A DNA stretch of 64,000 nucleotides from Photobacterium atrarenae (GCF_024380015.1 NZ_CP101508.1:372001-436000), one strand, 5' to 3'. Counted from the first letter of the stretch, positions 9,581-20,449 are shown. Numbers and translations are program-made. Notes: generated from the letters alone by a model not told the origin.

Positions 9581-12247
9581 ATGTCTGAAGTCATGAAGAA
9601 TGACGTGGACGTACTAGAGACTCAAGAGTGGCTTGCAGCCCTCGAGTCAGTCGTTCGTGAAGAAGGTGTAGAGCGCGCCCAGTTCCTACTTGAGCAAGTA
9701 ATGGACAAAGCGCGTTTAGACGGTGTAGATATGCCAACCGGCATCACAACCAACTACATCAATACAATTCCAGCGGCGCAGGAGCCTGCGTATCCTGGTG
9801 ATACCACGCTTGAGCGTCGTATCCGTGCTATCATCCGCTGGAACGCCGTGATGATCGTACTGCGTGCATCGAAGAAAGATCTGGAACTGGGCGGCCACAT
9901 GGCGTCATTCCAGTCTTCAGCGGCATTCTACGAAGTCTGCTTCAACCACTTCTTCCGTGCGCCAAACGATGTAGATGGCGGCGACCTGGTTTACTACCAG
10001 GGCCACATCTCTCCAGGGATCTATTCTCGTGCGTTTGTTGAAGGCCGTCTGACCGAAGAGCAACTGGACAACTTCCGCCAGGAAGTCGACGGTAAAGGTC
10101 TGCCATCTTACCCTCACCCGAAACTGATGCCTGAATTCTGGCAGTTCCCGACCGTATCTATGGGTCTGGGTCCAATCGCTTCTATCTACCAAGCGCGCTT
10201 CCTGAAGTACCTGGAAGGCCGTGGCATGAAAGACACCTCGAAGCAGCGTGTATACGCGTTCCTGGGTGACGGTGAGATGGATGAGCCGGAATCACGTGGT
10301 GCGATTTCTTTCGCTGCGCGTGAGAAACTGGACAACCTGTGCTTCCTGATCAACTGTAACCTGCAGCGTCTTGACGGCCCGGTTATGGGTAACGGCAAGA
10401 TTATCCAAGAGCTGGAAGGCCTGTTCAAAGGCGCCGGCTGGAATGTTGTGAAAGTGATCTGGGGTAACAACTGGGATTCACTGCTGGCGAAAGATACCTC
10501 TGGTAAGCTGCTGCAGCTGATGAACGAAACCATCGATGGTGACTACCAGACGTTCAAGGCCAAAGACGGCGCTTACGTGCGTGAGCACTTCTTCGGTAAA
10601 TACCCAGAAACTGCTGCTCTGGTTGCAGACATGACTGACGACGAGATCTTCGCGCTCAAGCGTGGTGGTCACGAGTCTTCGAAGCTGTTCGCAGCGTTCA
10701 AGAACGCCCAAGACACCAAAGGCAAGCCGACTGTGATCCTGGCCAAGACCGTGAAAGGTTACGGTATGGGTGAAGCGGCTGAAGGTAAGAACATCGCGCA
10801 CCAGGTTAAGAAAATGGACATGACCCATGTTCTGCACCTGCGTGACCGCCTGGGTCTGCAAGACCTGGTTTCAGACGAAGATGTGAAGAGCCTGCCGTAC
10901 CTGAAACTGGAAGAAGGTTCGAAAGAGCACGAGTACCTGCACGCGCGTCGTAACGCCCTGCACGGTTACACGCCGCAGCGTCTGCCGAACTTTACCCAAG
11001 AGTTCATTGTTCCTGAGCTGGAAGAGTTCAAGCCGCTGCTGGAAGAGCAGAAGCGTGACATTTCTTCAACCATGGCATTCGTCCGTTCTCTGAACGTGCT
11101 GCTGAAGAACAAGAACATTGGTAAGAACATCGTTCCTATCATTGCAGATGAAGCCCGTACGTTCGGTATGGAAGGTCTGTTCCGTCAAATCGGTATCTAC
11201 AACCCGCACGGCCAGAACTACACCCCGCAAGACCGCGACATCGTTTCTTACTACAAAGAAGCCACGTCTGGCCAGGTTCTGCAGGAAGGGATTAACGAAC
11301 TGGGTGCCATGTCATCTTGGGTTGCTGCAGCGACGTCTTACAGCACCAACGATCTGCCAATGATCCCGTTCTACATCTACTACTCGATGTTCGGTTTCCA
11401 ACGTGTTGGCGACATGGCGTGGATGGCTGGTGACCAGCAAGCCCGTGGTTTCCTACTGGGTGCAACTGCCGGTCGTACCACCCTGAACGGTGAAGGTCTG
11501 CAGCACGAAGACGGCCACTCGCACATCATGGCGGGTACGGTACCGAACTGTATCTCTTACGACCCAACATTCGCGTACGAAGTCGCGGTCATCATGCAAG
11601 ACGGTATCCGTCGCATGTACGGTCCGGAACAAGAAAACGTGTTCTACTACCTGACCCTGATGAACGAAAACTACGCGATGCCAGCCATGCCGGAAGGCGC
11701 TGAAGAAGGCATCCGTAAGGGTATCTACAAGCTTGAGTCTTACGCGGGCGACAAGTCTAAAGTTCAGCTGATGAGCTCCGGCACCATCATGAACGAAGTT
11801 CGTAAAGCGGCTCAAATCCTGAGCGACGATTACGGTGTTGCGTCTGACGTTTACTCTGTGACTTCGTTCAACGAACTGACCCGTGACGGCCAGGATGCAG
11901 AGCGTTTCAACATGCTGCACCCAGAAGCTGAGCAGAAAGTGCCTTACATCGCAGAAGTGATGGGCAACGAGCCTGCTATCGCCGCAACGGACTACATGAA
12001 GAACTACGCTGAGCAAGTGCGCGCATTCGTACCGGCTGAATCTTACAAGGTTCTGGGTACCGATGGCTTCGGTCGTTCTGACAGCCGCGAAAACCTGCGT
12101 CGCCACTTCGAAGTGAATGCTGGCTACGTTGTTGTTGCAGCGCTGACTGAACTGGCGAAGCGTGGTGATGTTGAGAAATCTGTAGTTGCTGAAGCAATTG
12201 CGAAATTCGACATCGACGCTGACAAGATCAACCCGCTATACGCGTAA
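9581..12247 (+). CDS. aceE: Pyruvate dehydrogenase E1 component
   Basis: AceE is the homodimeric thiamine-diphosphate-dependent E1 that decarboxylates pyruvate and acetylates the lipoyl groups of AceF. The 888-residue protein is within one residue of the E. coli enzyme. The ThDP motif begins GDGEMDEPES near residue 228 and ends with the NLQRLDGPV region near 260; the pyrimidine-binding and transketolase C-terminal domains follow. Codon use is strongly biased to translationally preferred codons, as expected for a highly expressed gene. AceF begins 13 bases after the stop. Confidence 0.97.
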   Translation: MSEVMKNDVDVLETQEWLAALESVVREEGVERAQFLLEQVMDKARLDGVDMPTGITTNYINTIPAAQEPAYPGDTTLERRIRAIIRWNAVMIVLRASKKDLELGGHMASFQSSAAFYEVCFNHFFRAPNDVDGGDLVYYQGHISPGIYSRAFVEGRLTEEQLDNFRQEVDGKGLPSYPHPKLMPEFWQFPTVSMGLGPIASIYQARFLKYLEGRGMKDTSKQRVYAFLGDGEMDEPESRGAISFAAREKLDNLCFLINCNLQRLDGPVMGNGKIIQELEGLFKGAGWNVVKVIWGNNWDSLLAKDTSGKLLQLMNETIDGDYQTFKAKDGAYVREHFFGKYPETAALVADMTDDEIFALKRGGHESSKLFAAFKNAQDTKGKPTVILAKTVKGYGMGEAAEGKNIAHQVKKMDMTHVLHLRDRLGLQDLVSDEDVKSLPYLKLEEGSKEHEYLHARRNALHGYTPQRLPNFTQEFIVPELEEFKPLLEEQKRDISSTMAFVRSLNVLLKNKNIGKNIVPIIADEARTFGMEGLFRQIGIYNPHGQNYTPQDRDIVSYYKEATSGQVLQEGINELGAMSSWVAAATSYSTNDLPMIPFYIYYSMFGFQRVGDMAWMAGDQQARGFLLGATAGRTTLNGEGLQHEDGHSHIMAGTVPNCISYDPTFAYEVAVIMQDGIRRMYGPEQENVFYYLTLMNENYAMPAMPEGAEEGIRKGIYKLESYAGDKSKVQLMSSGTIMNEVRKAAQILSDDYGVASDVYSVTSFNELTRDGQDAERFNMLHPEAEQKVPYIAEVMGNEPAIAATDYMKNYAEQVRAFVPAESYKVLGTDGFGRSDSRENLRRHFEVNAGYVVVAALTELAKRGDVEKSVVAEAIAKFDIDADKINPLYA

Positions 12248-12260
12248 GAGGCAATAAATA

Positions 12261-14171
12261 ATGGCAATCGAAATTAATGTACCTGACATCGGTGCGGATG
12301 AGGTTGAAGTGACTGAAATTCTTGTCAGCGTTGGCGACAAGGTTGAAGAAGAGCAGTCTCTGATCACGGTTGAAGGCGACAAAGCTTCTATGGAAGTACC
12401 GGCCTCTCAGGCGGGTATCGTGAAAGAAATCAAAGTTGCTGAAGGCGACAAGGTTTCTACCGGTTCTCTGATCATGATTTTCGAAGCCGAAGGCGGCGCT
12501 GCTGAAGCAGCGCCAGCCCAAGAGGCTCCGGCTCAAGCGGCAGCACCTGCTGCTCCAGCTCCAGCAGCAGCGGCTGAGCTGAAAGAAGTTCACGTCCCGG
12601 ATATCGGTGGCGACGAAGTTGAAGTGACTGAAATCATGGTTGCGATTGGCGACAGCATTGAAGAAGAGCAGTCACTGATCACCGTTGAAGGTGACAAAGC
12701 TTCAATGGAAGTCCCTGCACCGTTTGCTGGTGTTCTGAAAGAAATCAAAGTTGCAGCGGGCGACAAAGTGTCGACTGGCTCTCTGATCATGGTCTTTGAA
12801 GTGGCTGGTTCAGGTGCTCCGGCTGCGGTTGAAGCGCCGGCAGCAGCCCCAGCGGCAGCATCCGGGGCGCCGGCCGCAGCCAAAGAAGTGAACGTGCCGG
12901 ATATCGGTGGCGACGAAGTTGAAGTGACTGAAATCATGGTTGCTGTTGGCGACATGGTGGAAGAAGAGCAATCTCTGATCACCGTTGAAGGCGACAAAGC
13001 TTCAATGGAAGTGCCTGCGCCATTTGCGGGTAAAGTGAAAGAAATCAAGATCGCGACCGGTGACAAAGTGTCGACCGGCTCTCTGATCATGGTCTTCGAA
13101 GTGGCCGGCGCTCCGGTGGCGGGTGCAGCGCCTGCTCCGGCGGCAGCAGCTCCGGCACCAGCGGCGGCAGCTCCAGCGGCACCAGCAGCAGCGCCTGCGG
13201 CAGCGGCCTCAACGGGTGATTTCCAGGAGAACAATGAGTACGCGCACGCGTCTCCGGTTGTTCGTCGTCTGGCGCGTGAATTCGGCGTGAACCTGGCGAA
13301 AGTGAAAGGCACCGGTCGTAAGAACCGTATACTGAAAGAAGACGTGCAGAACTTCGTGAAAGATGCGCTGAAACGTCTGGAGTCTGGCGCAGGTGCAGCA
13401 GCATCTGGCAAAGGTGACGGCGCGGCCCTGGGTCTGCTGCCTTGGCCGAAAGTGGACTTCAGCAAGTTCGGTGAAACCGAAGTGAAGCCACTGTCTCGCA
13501 TCAAGAAGATCTCTGGCGCGAACCTGCACCGTAACTGGGTGATGATCCCGCACGTAACTCAGTGGGACAACGCAGACATCACTGAGCTGGAAGCATTCCG
13601 TAAAGAGCAGAACGCGATTGAAGCGAAGAAAGACTCTGGCATGAAGATCACCCCACTGGTGTTCATCATGAAAGCGGCTGCGAAAGCGCTGGAAGCCTTC
13701 CCATCGTTCAACTCTTCGCTGTCTGAAGACGGTGAGAGCCTGATCCTGAAGAAATACGTGAACATCGGTATCGCGGTTGACACACCAAACGGTCTGGTTG
13801 TTCCTGTCTTTAAAGACGTGAACAAGAAAGGCATCCATGAGCTATCTGAAGAGCTGATGGCTGTGTCGAAGAAAGCCCGTGCCGGTAAGCTGACTGCAGC
13901 AGACATGCAGGGCGGCTGTTTCACCATCTCCAGCCTGGGCGGCTTGGGTGGCACTGCATTCACGCCAATCGTGAACGCGCCTGAAGTTGCCATCCTGGGT
14001 GTGTCTAAGTCTGAAATGAAGCCAGTGTGGAACGGTAAAGACTTTACCCCACGCCTGCAGCTGCCACTGTCGTTGTCATACGACCACCGTGTGATCGACG
14101 GCGCGGAAGGTGCACGCTTCATCACTTACCTGAACGGCTGTCTGTCAGACATCCGCCGTTTAGTGCTTTAA
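12261..14171 (+). CDS. aceF: Dihydrolipoamide acetyltransferase, E2 of pyruvate dehydrogenase, three lipoyl domains
   Basis: AceF is the E2 core that passes acetyl groups from AceE to CoA. The 636-residue protein has three N-terminal lipoyl domains, each with the lipoylated lysine in GDKAS, joined by Ala-Pro-rich flexible linkers. The peripheral subunit-binding domain ([17 protein letters not shown]) is near residue 328 and the catalytic domain occupies about residues 400-636, with the active-site motif [13 protein letters not shown] near 610. The number of lipoyl domains equals that of E. coli. Lipoyl domains two and three are unusually alike in DNA (see the repeat entry). Confidence 0.97.
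   Translation: MAIEINVPDIGADEVEVTEILVSVGDKVEEEQSLITVEGDKASMEVPASQAGIVKEIKVAEGDKVSTGSLIMIFEAEGGAAEAAPAQEAPAQAAAPAAPAPAAAAELKEVHVPDIGGDEVEVTEIMVAIGDSIEEEQSLITVEGDKASMEVPAPFAGVLKEIKVAAGDKVSTGSLIMVFEVAGSGAPAAVEAPAAAPAAASGAPAAAKEVNVPDIGGDEVEVTEIMVAVGDMVEEEQSLITVEGDKASMEVPAPFAGKVKEIKIATGDKVSTGSLIMVFEVAGAPVAGAAPAPAAAAPAPAAAAPAAPAAAPAAAASTGDFQENNEYAHASPVVRRLAREFGVNLAKVKGTGRKNRILKEDVQNFVKDALKRLESGAGAAASGKGDGAALGLLPWPKVDFSKFGETEVKPLSRIKKISGANLHRNWVMIPHVTQWDNADITELEAFRKEQNAIEAKKDSGMKITPLVFIMKAAAKALEAFPSFNSSLSEDGESLILKKYVNIGIAVDTPNGLVVPVFKDVNKKGIHELSEELMAVSKKARAGKLTAADMQGGCFTISSLGGLGGTAFTPIVNAPEVAILGVSKSEMKPVWNGKDFTPRLQLPLSLSYDHRVIDGAEGARFITYLNGCLSDIRRLVL
12598..13110 (+). repeat. Near-identical tandem DNA encoding lipoyl domains 2 and 3 of AceF
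   Basis: The segment from 12601 recurs at 12901, an exact 300-base offset, with the first 42 bases identical. I count about 29 differences over 210 aligned bases, including synonymous sites. Lipoyl domain 1 (from 12261) is clearly more diverged. This suggests a more recent duplication or gene conversion between the last two domains. Confidence 0.85.
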
Positions 14172-14187
14172 GGTTCATATCCGCAAT

Positions 14188-14211
14188 CCATGCCTGCAAC
14201 CGCAGGCATGG
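14188..14211 (+). other. Stable hairpin between aceF and lpd
   Basis: CCATGCCTGC (14188-14197), a 4-base loop, and GCAGGCATGG (14202-14211) form a perfect 10-bp stem extended by CAAT/ATTG flanks. No T-run follows, so a role as a processing site or partial terminator that separates aceF from lpd expression is more likely than full termination. The 169-base gap leaves room for a separate lpd promoter. Confidence 0.7.
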
Positions 14212-14343
14212 AATTGTTGGGTAGCTCACAGGCTCTGGCAATTTACTTTTCAGTTTGTTAACACCTCTGTAAAATCAGTTGACTAACTGAAAGAAAGAAG
14301 AGCCTACGCCTGTTAGGGATAAAAGACTTACAACGAGGTCATG

Positions 14344-15768
14344 ATGAGTAAAGAAATTAAAGCCCAGGTAGTGGTGTTGGGTTCAGGCCCTGCTGGTTAC
14401 TCTGCGGCGTTCCGTTGCGCAGACTTGGGTCTGGAAACAGTCCTGATCGAAAAATACAGCACCCTGGGTGGTGTTTGTCTGAACGTTGGCTGTATTCCTT
14501 CAAAAGCGCTGCTGCACGTAGCTAAAGTGATTGAAGAAGCCAAAGCGATGGCTGATCACGGTGTGGTATTCGGTGAGCCTCAGACCGATATCAACAAGAT
14601 CCGTGTGTGGAAAGAAAAAGTAATCAATCAACTGACCGGCGGTCTTGGCGGCATGGCTAAGATGCGTAAAGTCAACGTGGTGAACGGTTACGGTAAGTTT
14701 ACCGGCCCGAACACCATCGTGGTTGAAGGCGAAGAAAACACCACGATCACGTTCGATAACGCGATCGTTGCGGCAGGCTCTCGTCCAATCGAGCTGCCAT
14801 TCATCCCGCACGAAGATCCACGCATCTGGGATTCAACAGACGCGCTGGAGCTGAAAGAAGTTCCTGAAAAACTGCTGGTCATGGGCGGCGGTATCATCGG
14901 CCTGGAAATGGGTACGGTTTACCACGCACTGGGCTCTCAGATCGACGTTGTTGAAATGTTCGACCAGGTGATCCCTGCAGCAGACAAAGATATCGTGAAA
15001 GTCTTCACCAAGCGCATCAAGAAGAAATTCAACCTGATGCTGGAAACGAAAGTGACCGCGGTTGAAGCCAAAGAAGACGGTATCTACGTGTCAATGGAAG
15101 GCAAGAAAGCCCCTGCTGAGCCAGTTCGTTACGACGCAGTGCTGGTTGCGATCGGCCGTGTACCAAATGGTAAGCTGATCGACGCTGAGAAAGCGGGTAT
15201 CGAAGTTGACGAGCGCGGTTTCATCAACGTTGATAAGCAAATGCGTACCAACGTGCCTCACATCTTTGCGATTGGTGACATCGTTGGTCAACCAATGCTG
15301 GCGCACAAAGGTGTGCATGAAGGCCATGTGGCGGCAGAAGTGATCTCGGGTAAGAAGCACTACTTCGACCCGAAAGTGATCCCTTCAATTGCTTACACCG
15401 AGCCAGAAGTGGCATGGGTTGGTAAGACTGAGAAAGAAGCGAAAGCGGAAGGCATCAACTACGAAGTTGCAACCTTCCCTTGGGCGGCATCTGGCCGTGC
15501 CATCGCCTCTGACTGTGCTGACGGTATGACGAAGATGATCTTCGACAAAGACACCCACCGTGTGATCGGTGGTGCGATCGTCGGTACCAACGGTGGCGAG
15601 CTGCTGGGCGAAATCGGCCTGGCGATCGAGATGGGCTGTGATGCAGAAGACATCGCCCTGACCATCCACGCTCACCCGACGCTGCACGAGTCTGTGGGCC
15701 TGGCTGCTGAAGTGTTCGAAGGTTCGATCACTGACCTGCCGAACCCGAAAGCGGTCAAGCGTAAGTAA
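14344..15768 (+). CDS. lpd: Dihydrolipoamide dehydrogenase (E3)
   Basis: Lpd reoxidizes the dihydrolipoyl groups of the pyruvate and 2-oxoglutarate dehydrogenases and the glycine cleavage system, reducing NAD. The redox disulfide is Cys45-Cys50 in CLNVGCIPSK; the FAD motif GSGPAGYSAA is at the N-terminus, the NAD motif GGGIIGLEMG is near residue 183 and the catalytic HPTLHE near 446. Two ATGs are adjacent at 14341 and 14344; the CGAGG ribosome site is too close to the first, so the second is preferred, giving 474 residues like E. coli. A strong terminator follows. Confidence 0.97.
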   Translation: MSKEIKAQVVVLGSGPAGYSAAFRCADLGLETVLIEKYSTLGGVCLNVGCIPSKALLHVAKVIEEAKAMADHGVVFGEPQTDINKIRVWKEKVINQLTGGLGGMAKMRKVNVVNGYGKFTGPNTIVVEGEENTTITFDNAIVAAGSRPIELPFIPHEDPRIWDSTDALELKEVPEKLLVMGGGIIGLEMGTVYHALGSQIDVVEMFDQVIPAADKDIVKVFTKRIKKKFNLMLETKVTAVEAKEDGIYVSMEGKKAPAEPVRYDAVLVAIGRVPNGKLIDAEKAGIEVDERGFINVDKQMRTNVPHIFAIGDIVGQPMLAHKGVHEGHVAAEVISGKKHYFDPKVIPSIAYTEPEVAWVGKTEKEAKAEGINYEVATFPWAASGRAIASDCADGMTKMIFDKDTHRVIGGAIVGTNGGELLGEIGLAIEMGCDAEDIALTIHAHPTLHESVGLAAEVFEGSITDLPNPKAVKRK

Positions 15769-15790
15769 GCAGCCGCTTGCGATGAATATG

Positions 15791-15817
15791 AAAAAAGCGC
15801 CTCAGGGCGCTTTTTTT
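15791..15817 (+). terminator. Terminator after lpd
   Basis: GCGCC and GGCGC form a GC-rich stem with A-run before and T-run (seven T) after, a textbook rho-independent terminator 22 bases after the lpd stop. Confidence 0.92.
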
Positions 15818-15966
15818 GTGCCTCGTGTTTAGCACCCGTATCTGATGACACCTAGGGCAGCTTCGGAAGTGCTGAGGGGTTCCAGGGCTTGCGTGAGGGC
15901 TGGCGTTTGTTGGAATCGTCTGCCTACGGGTATCAGGGCAAAAGCGTCTGGTATAAAGCCTGGTAT

Positions 15967-15990
15967 AAAAAAGGAGAGCCGAAGCTCTCC
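15967..15990 (-). terminator. Terminator after the chemoreceptor gene
   Basis: GGAGAGC at 15973-15979 and GCTCTCC at 15984-15990 enclose a CGAA loop (TTCG on the transcribed minus strand) and are followed on that strand by six T residues. Confidence 0.9.
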
Positions 15991-16018
15991 TGTAGATGGA
16001 TATGTCAGGCGGCACTGG

Positions 16019-17935
16019 TTACAGCTTGAAGGTGCCCACCATATCGTCCAGGCGCTGCGACAGAGCGCGAAGCTCCTGGCTGGCCGTGGCCAGCTCCGCG
16101 GCGGTTTCTGCGGTGCGCTGGGTCGTGTCGTTGATCTCTTCAATGTTGCAGTTGATGTCGTTGACCACGGTCGACTGCTCCTCAGTGGCCGTTGCGACCT
16201 GGGTATTCATGTCCGAAATCAGGGTGATCCGCTCGGCAATTGAGATCAGGGCGCCGGAGGCTTCGTCGGCAGAGGAAACGCCGTCCGAGGTGAGCTGGCG
16301 GCTTTGCATCATGGCATTGACTGCGTTGCCGGCTTCTTCCTGCAGGCGGTTGATCATATTCTGGATCTCGTCGGTGGAATCGGCGGTGCGGCTGGCCAGG
16401 TTGCGCACTTCATCAGCCACCACCGCAAAGCCACGGCCTTGCTCACCGGCCCGCGCGGCTTCAATGGCGGCGTTGAGCGCCAGCAGGTTGGTCTGCTCGG
16501 AAATACCGCGGATCACGTCCAGAATACTGCCAATCGCCTGGGTGTTATTGGCCAGTGATTCGATCACATCACTGACCTGGGCCACATCCTGCGCCAACTG
16601 GTTGATATTGTCACGGGCCTGGCCGACAACCTGCTGACCGCTCTGGGTTTCGGCGTCGGCATTATGCGCTGCTTCGGCGGCCTGAGCGGCATTGCCGGCA
16701 ATTTCGCTGACCGTGGCGCCCATCTGGTTGATGGCGGTGACGACCTGGATGGTGCGATCCCGCTGGCTGTGGCTGTTATCCAACGTCAGCTGGGCCTGAG
16801 ATGCCACAGATTCCGACGCGCTGCGCAGCGCGAGGCCGGTATCAGCCACTTCCCGGACCGAGCGATGAATTTTACCGATAAAGCTGTTGAAGCCGGTAGA
16901 GAGGCGGGCAATTTCATCTTTGCCTTCCACTTCAATCCGGCGGCGCAGATCGCCTTCTCCTTCACCCAGATCGTTAAAGACGTTGGCCAGCTGCTCAATC
17001 GGGCGGGTGATACTGGTGCCGAGCCAGATTGCCAGCAGCGCAAAGATGGCGGCAACCCCCAGGGTGAGCAGCATGATTTGGTTGCGGGCCTGGTTCAGGC
17101 CGGCGAAGGCTTCTTCTTTGGGCAGCTCAGCCACCACGTACCAGTCCATCGATGGGATATAGCTGGTGGCCAGCAGGCGATCCTGGCCTTCAATGTGAGC
17201 CTGGGTCAGGTTGAAGTCGTTTTTGAGCAGTAGCTGGCGAGCGATATCCGGGCTGTATTCCTGGCGCAGATCCCGCTGTCCCATTTTCTGTGAATCTTTG
17301 TGTAGCCGGATCATGCCCTCGGCATCGGTCAGGTAGACATAACCGCTTTGCTCGAGCCGGAACTGGTTGATAAATTCGACCATCTCATCCATAGAGCGGG
17401 ACAAGCCGGCCATGCCACGGCCATGAAGCTGCTGGTAGTTGATGAACAGTTTGACCTCCCCGCTTGCTTCGCGAAACACATTAAGCATATGGGCGTTGCC
17501 ACTGGCCGTAAAGTTATAGAACCAGCTGTCCTGTTGCCGGTTGAGCTGGCGCAGGAAGCCATTCTGGTTCCAGTAGCGGCCTGACTGGCGGTCGGCAATG
17601 GAGGCGTCCAGCAGCTGGTATTGCGCTTTAACCTGATTCAGCTGGCTTACCAGTAAGGCTTCCTGCTGTAGTGATAGTGCGCCGCTGAGCAACTCGGTGG
17701 CGAGGCGGTTGGACGCTAATTGTTGTGCAGCGGATTGTAATACTGACACTTCTTTGTCAATGTGGTTGCGTATCTGCATTAAGGTTGCAGGAAGTTCGCT
17801 GTTGAGCAGGCGGTGTTCAACCACCTGGCGTGCTTGCTGCTGGCTGAGGATCCCGACCAGGGCCGTTGAGGCCAGTACGGCGAAAATCATCGCCATGATC
17901 AGTTTCTGTTTTATGGTTAACTGGTTGAACTTCAT
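16019..17935 (-). CDS. Methyl-accepting chemotaxis protein with periplasmic Cache-type sensor
   Basis: This 638-residue transmembrane chemoreceptor has a first membrane helix at about residues 12-32, a periplasmic domain of roughly 240 residues that resembles a double Cache sensor (motifs [23 protein letters not shown] and [13 protein letters not shown]), a second membrane helix near 283-303, a HAMP domain starting [14 protein letters not shown], and the cytoplasmic signalling hairpin with the conserved tip [20 protein letters not shown]. It would signal through CheA/CheW to the flagellar motor. It lacks a C-terminal CheR-tethering pentapeptide, ending DDMVGTFKL. The ligand cannot be read from sequence; Cache domains of this kind often bind amino acids or organic acids. 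It is a single-gene transcript. Confidence 0.92.
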   Translation of the reverse strand: MKFNQLTIKQKLIMAMIFAVLASTALVGILSQQQARQVVEHRLLNSELPATLMQIRNHIDKEVSVLQSAAQQLASNRLATELLSGALSLQQEALLVSQLNQVKAQYQLLDASIADRQSGRYWNQNGFLRQLNRQQDSWFYNFTASGNAHMLNVFREASGEVKLFINYQQLHGRGMAGLSRSMDEMVEFINQFRLEQSGYVYLTDAEGMIRLHKDSQKMGQRDLRQEYSPDIARQLLLKNDFNLTQAHIEGQDRLLATSYIPSMDWYVVAELPKEEAFAGLNQARNQIMLLTLGVAAIFALLAIWLGTSITRPIEQLANVFNDLGEGEGDLRRRIEVEGKDEIARLSTGFNSFIGKIHRSVREVADTGLALRSASESVASQAQLTLDNSHSQRDRTIQVVTAINQMGATVSEIAGNAAQAAEAAHNADAETQSGQQVVGQARDNINQLAQDVAQVSDVIESLANNTQAIGSILDVIRGISEQTNLLALNAAIEAARAGEQGRGFAVVADEVRNLASRTADSTDEIQNMINRLQEEAGNAVNAMMQSRQLTSDGVSSADEASGALISIAERITLISDMNTQVATATEEQSTVVNDINCNIEEINDTTQRTAETAAELATASQELRALSQRLDDMVGTFKL

Positions 17936-18004
17936 AGTGCTTAACCCGCTTATAGCTAATCGGTATAGTAAGAACGAGCCTGTCGTCCACGGATAAAGTT
18001 GCTA

Positions 18005-20308
18005 ATGACCCAACAACAGCCATCAGATCTAAATCTCTCTTCGGTTATATATCTGCCGTTCCGTTACATTTCTTTAGTGATCCTGCTCCCACTAATTGCA
18101 ATCTCCTGCGCTTTTTCAGCTGCTGCTGACGAGCGACCCAAGGTCGGGGTGGTGCTCGGTGGGGGCGGGGCCAAAGGGGCGGCGCATATCGGGGTGCTGA
18201 AAGCATTAGAAGAGATGCATATCCCGGTGGATTACATTGTCGGTACCAGTATGGGGGCCTATGTTGGCGGGCTTTATGCTACCGGGATGAGCGCCGAAGA
18301 AATTGAGGCGCTGATGACCTCGGTCGATTGGGCAAGCGGCTATGAAGATCGGGTCAAGCGCAGTGAGCGCCGGGTGCGGGAAAAGCAGCAGGAAGACAGG
18401 TTCCAGGTGAACAGTGAGATCGGCTTTGAGTTCTGGAAACTGAAAGTGCCGCGGGGGTTCGTGCAGGGCCAGCGGATGGGGGAGATCCTGCGATCGACTT
18501 CGGGCAACCTGCCGATGATGCGCTGTTTTGATGATCTGGCGATCCCGTATCGGGCGGTGGCCACTGATATCGAACGGCTGGAGCCGGTGGTCTTGAAGGA
18601 AGGGGATTTGGCTGAGGCGATGCAGGCCAGTATGTCGGTGCCCGGATTGCTGCCGCCGCTTGAGCTTGATGGCCGCCTGTTGGTCGACGGTGGGATCACC
18701 AACAACCTGCCGATTTCCGTGGTTCAGGAAATGGGGGCCGACATCATTATTGCGGTGGATATCAGTAATGAGTTTAAAAAACGGGATGAGCTGGAAGATT
18801 ATGTCGCGGTGATGGATCAATTGACCGATTTCATGGTGCGGGATAACGCAGCGCGTCAGCTGTCGCTGCTCAAAGACAAGGATATAGTGATCCGCCCGGA
18901 TATTCGTGGGATCACCACCACGGATTTTGACAAGATGCCGGAAGCATTTGCCAAAGGCTACCGCGCCACCAAGGCGTTGCAGATCAAGTTACAGCGGCTG
19001 GGCGATCCGGTCTGGTTTCAAACCTATATTGATCGCAAGCAGCGCAAGCGCCGGTCGCTCAATTACCTGGATCAATTGCGGGTCGATCAGATCAAGCTGG
19101 TCAACCTCAGTCACTATTCCGACCAGGTGTTGCTGAATCGTCTCAAGCTGGAGCCGGGCAAGGTCATTCGTTCGGAGGCGCTGGCGGAAGGGGTCAGTAA
19201 CCTCTACGCCCTGGATCGGTTTGAACGGGTGGATTACCGCATTCTGCGCGAGCAGGGCGAAAATGTAGTTCAGATTGAAGTGAAGGAGAAAAGCTGGGGA
19301 CCGAACTTCATCGATCTGCGCTTCGCCCTGGAAGACGATTTTCAAAACACGACCGATTATTCCATCGGTGCGGCGTTTAATGTGACCGGGCTGAGTGGGG
19401 CCGGGGCGGAGTGGCGGACCGAGCTCGAATACGGGACCAAGAAACGGATTGCGACTGAGCTGTATTTACCGTTTGTCAAAGATCAGGCCTGGTTCAGTCT
19501 GCTGCGGGCGGAGTACAAATATGCCGAGAAAAATATTACCGGTTTCGGCGAAGAGCCGAGCCTGGAAGAGATCGGTAGCTTTGTGCAAGCCACTTACACC
19601 GACACCGTGCTGGATGCATCATTTGGCTGGCAACCTGAGCTGTGGCAGGAGTTTCGTCTCGGTGCCCGCTATATCTACGGGGAAACCGAATTTCCGGAAA
19701 TTTTCGGCGTCGGTACAGATATCCGCGAGAGTCGGATTGCTTATCTCAACTATAACCTCGATACCCTGGATAACTTCATCATGCCGCGTCACGGCAATTT
19801 ATTTGAGGTGGAACTGGCGGCTTCTGACGATATTAATGAGTTTCTCGACCAGGAACTGACAGATGTTTCCTTTCACCTGGATGTGAAGTGGAAGGGGGCG
19901 GCCAGCTTTGGCCCGCATACGTTGATGGGCAAGGCCGAACTGGGCCGGGTCAAATCCGATGAAGATCTGCGCCTGGACCCGAAGGAACTGGGCGGCTTTC
20001 TGAACTTGTCCGGGATCCCGAAAAACAGCCTGGCGGGCAACAACAAGATTTTCTCCGCTTTGGTGTATCGCTACGATCTGCTGGAGCAGGATTTTGGCCT
20101 GTTTAACTCGACCATTTACCTGGGCAGTTCGGTGGAGTGGGGCGGGGTTTATAATGACGATGATATTTCCCTGCATGAGGCACCGCTCTATGTCGCCGGA
20201 AGCGTATTTTCCGGTTTAACTACGCCGCTGGGGCCGCTGATCCTCGCTTATGGTCAGACTGAGCAGAACAATCATGCAGTGTACCTATTTTTCGGTGGCG
20301 CATTGTGA
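18005..20308 (+). CDS. Patatin-like phospholipase with POTRA and outer-membrane barrel (type Vd-like)
   Basis: After a signal peptide (hydrophobic stretch ending near SAAADE) comes a patatin domain with the oxyanion motif GGGGAKG, the nucleophile elbow GTSMGA and the catalytic Asp in VDGG. A POTRA-like segment follows (about residues 340-415), then a roughly 330-residue beta-barrel ending FFGGAL. This layout is that of PlpD of Pseudomonas aeruginosa, the type Vd autotransporter, except that here no release site is evident. It would place a lipase at the cell envelope. Start chosen: ATG at 18005; a TTG two codons earlier is possible. It is divergent from the chemoreceptor. Confidence 0.9.
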   Translation: MTQQQPSDLNLSSVIYLPFRYISLVILLPLIAISCAFSAAADERPKVGVVLGGGGAKGAAHIGVLKALEEMHIPVDYIVGTSMGAYVGGLYATGMSAEEIEALMTSVDWASGYEDRVKRSERRVREKQQEDRFQVNSEIGFEFWKLKVPRGFVQGQRMGEILRSTSGNLPMMRCFDDLAIPYRAVATDIERLEPVVLKEGDLAEAMQASMSVPGLLPPLELDGRLLVDGGITNNLPISVVQEMGADIIIAVDISNEFKKRDELEDYVAVMDQLTDFMVRDNAARQLSLLKDKDIVIRPDIRGITTTDFDKMPEAFAKGYRATKALQIKLQRLGDPVWFQTYIDRKQRKRRSLNYLDQLRVDQIKLVNLSHYSDQVLLNRLKLEPGKVIRSEALAEGVSNLYALDRFERVDYRILREQGENVVQIEVKEKSWGPNFIDLRFALEDDFQNTTDYSIGAAFNVTGLSGAGAEWRTELEYGTKKRIATELYLPFVKDQAWFSLLRAEYKYAEKNITGFGEEPSLEEIGSFVQATYTDTVLDASFGWQPELWQEFRLGARYIYGETEFPEIFGVGTDIRESRIAYLNYNLDTLDNFIMPRHGNLFEVELAASDDINEFLDQELTDVSFHLDVKWKGAASFGPHTLMGKAELGRVKSDEDLRLDPKELGGFLNLSGIPKNSLAGNNKIFSALVYRYDLLEQDFGLFNSTIYLGSSVEWGGVYNDDDISLHEAPLYVAGSVFSGLTTPLGPLILAYGQTEQNNHAVYLFFGGAL

Positions 20309-20449
20309 TTGCAAACGGATTGCTATCGCTCTGATTCTTTGCAAAAGAAGTGCGATGCTGGCAGGGAATATCGGCGAAAGTTCGGGCAAAATTATGCGAA
20401 AAATGTGAATGTTGTATAAAACGGGTAGATTTTAATTTTACGTTAAAAA

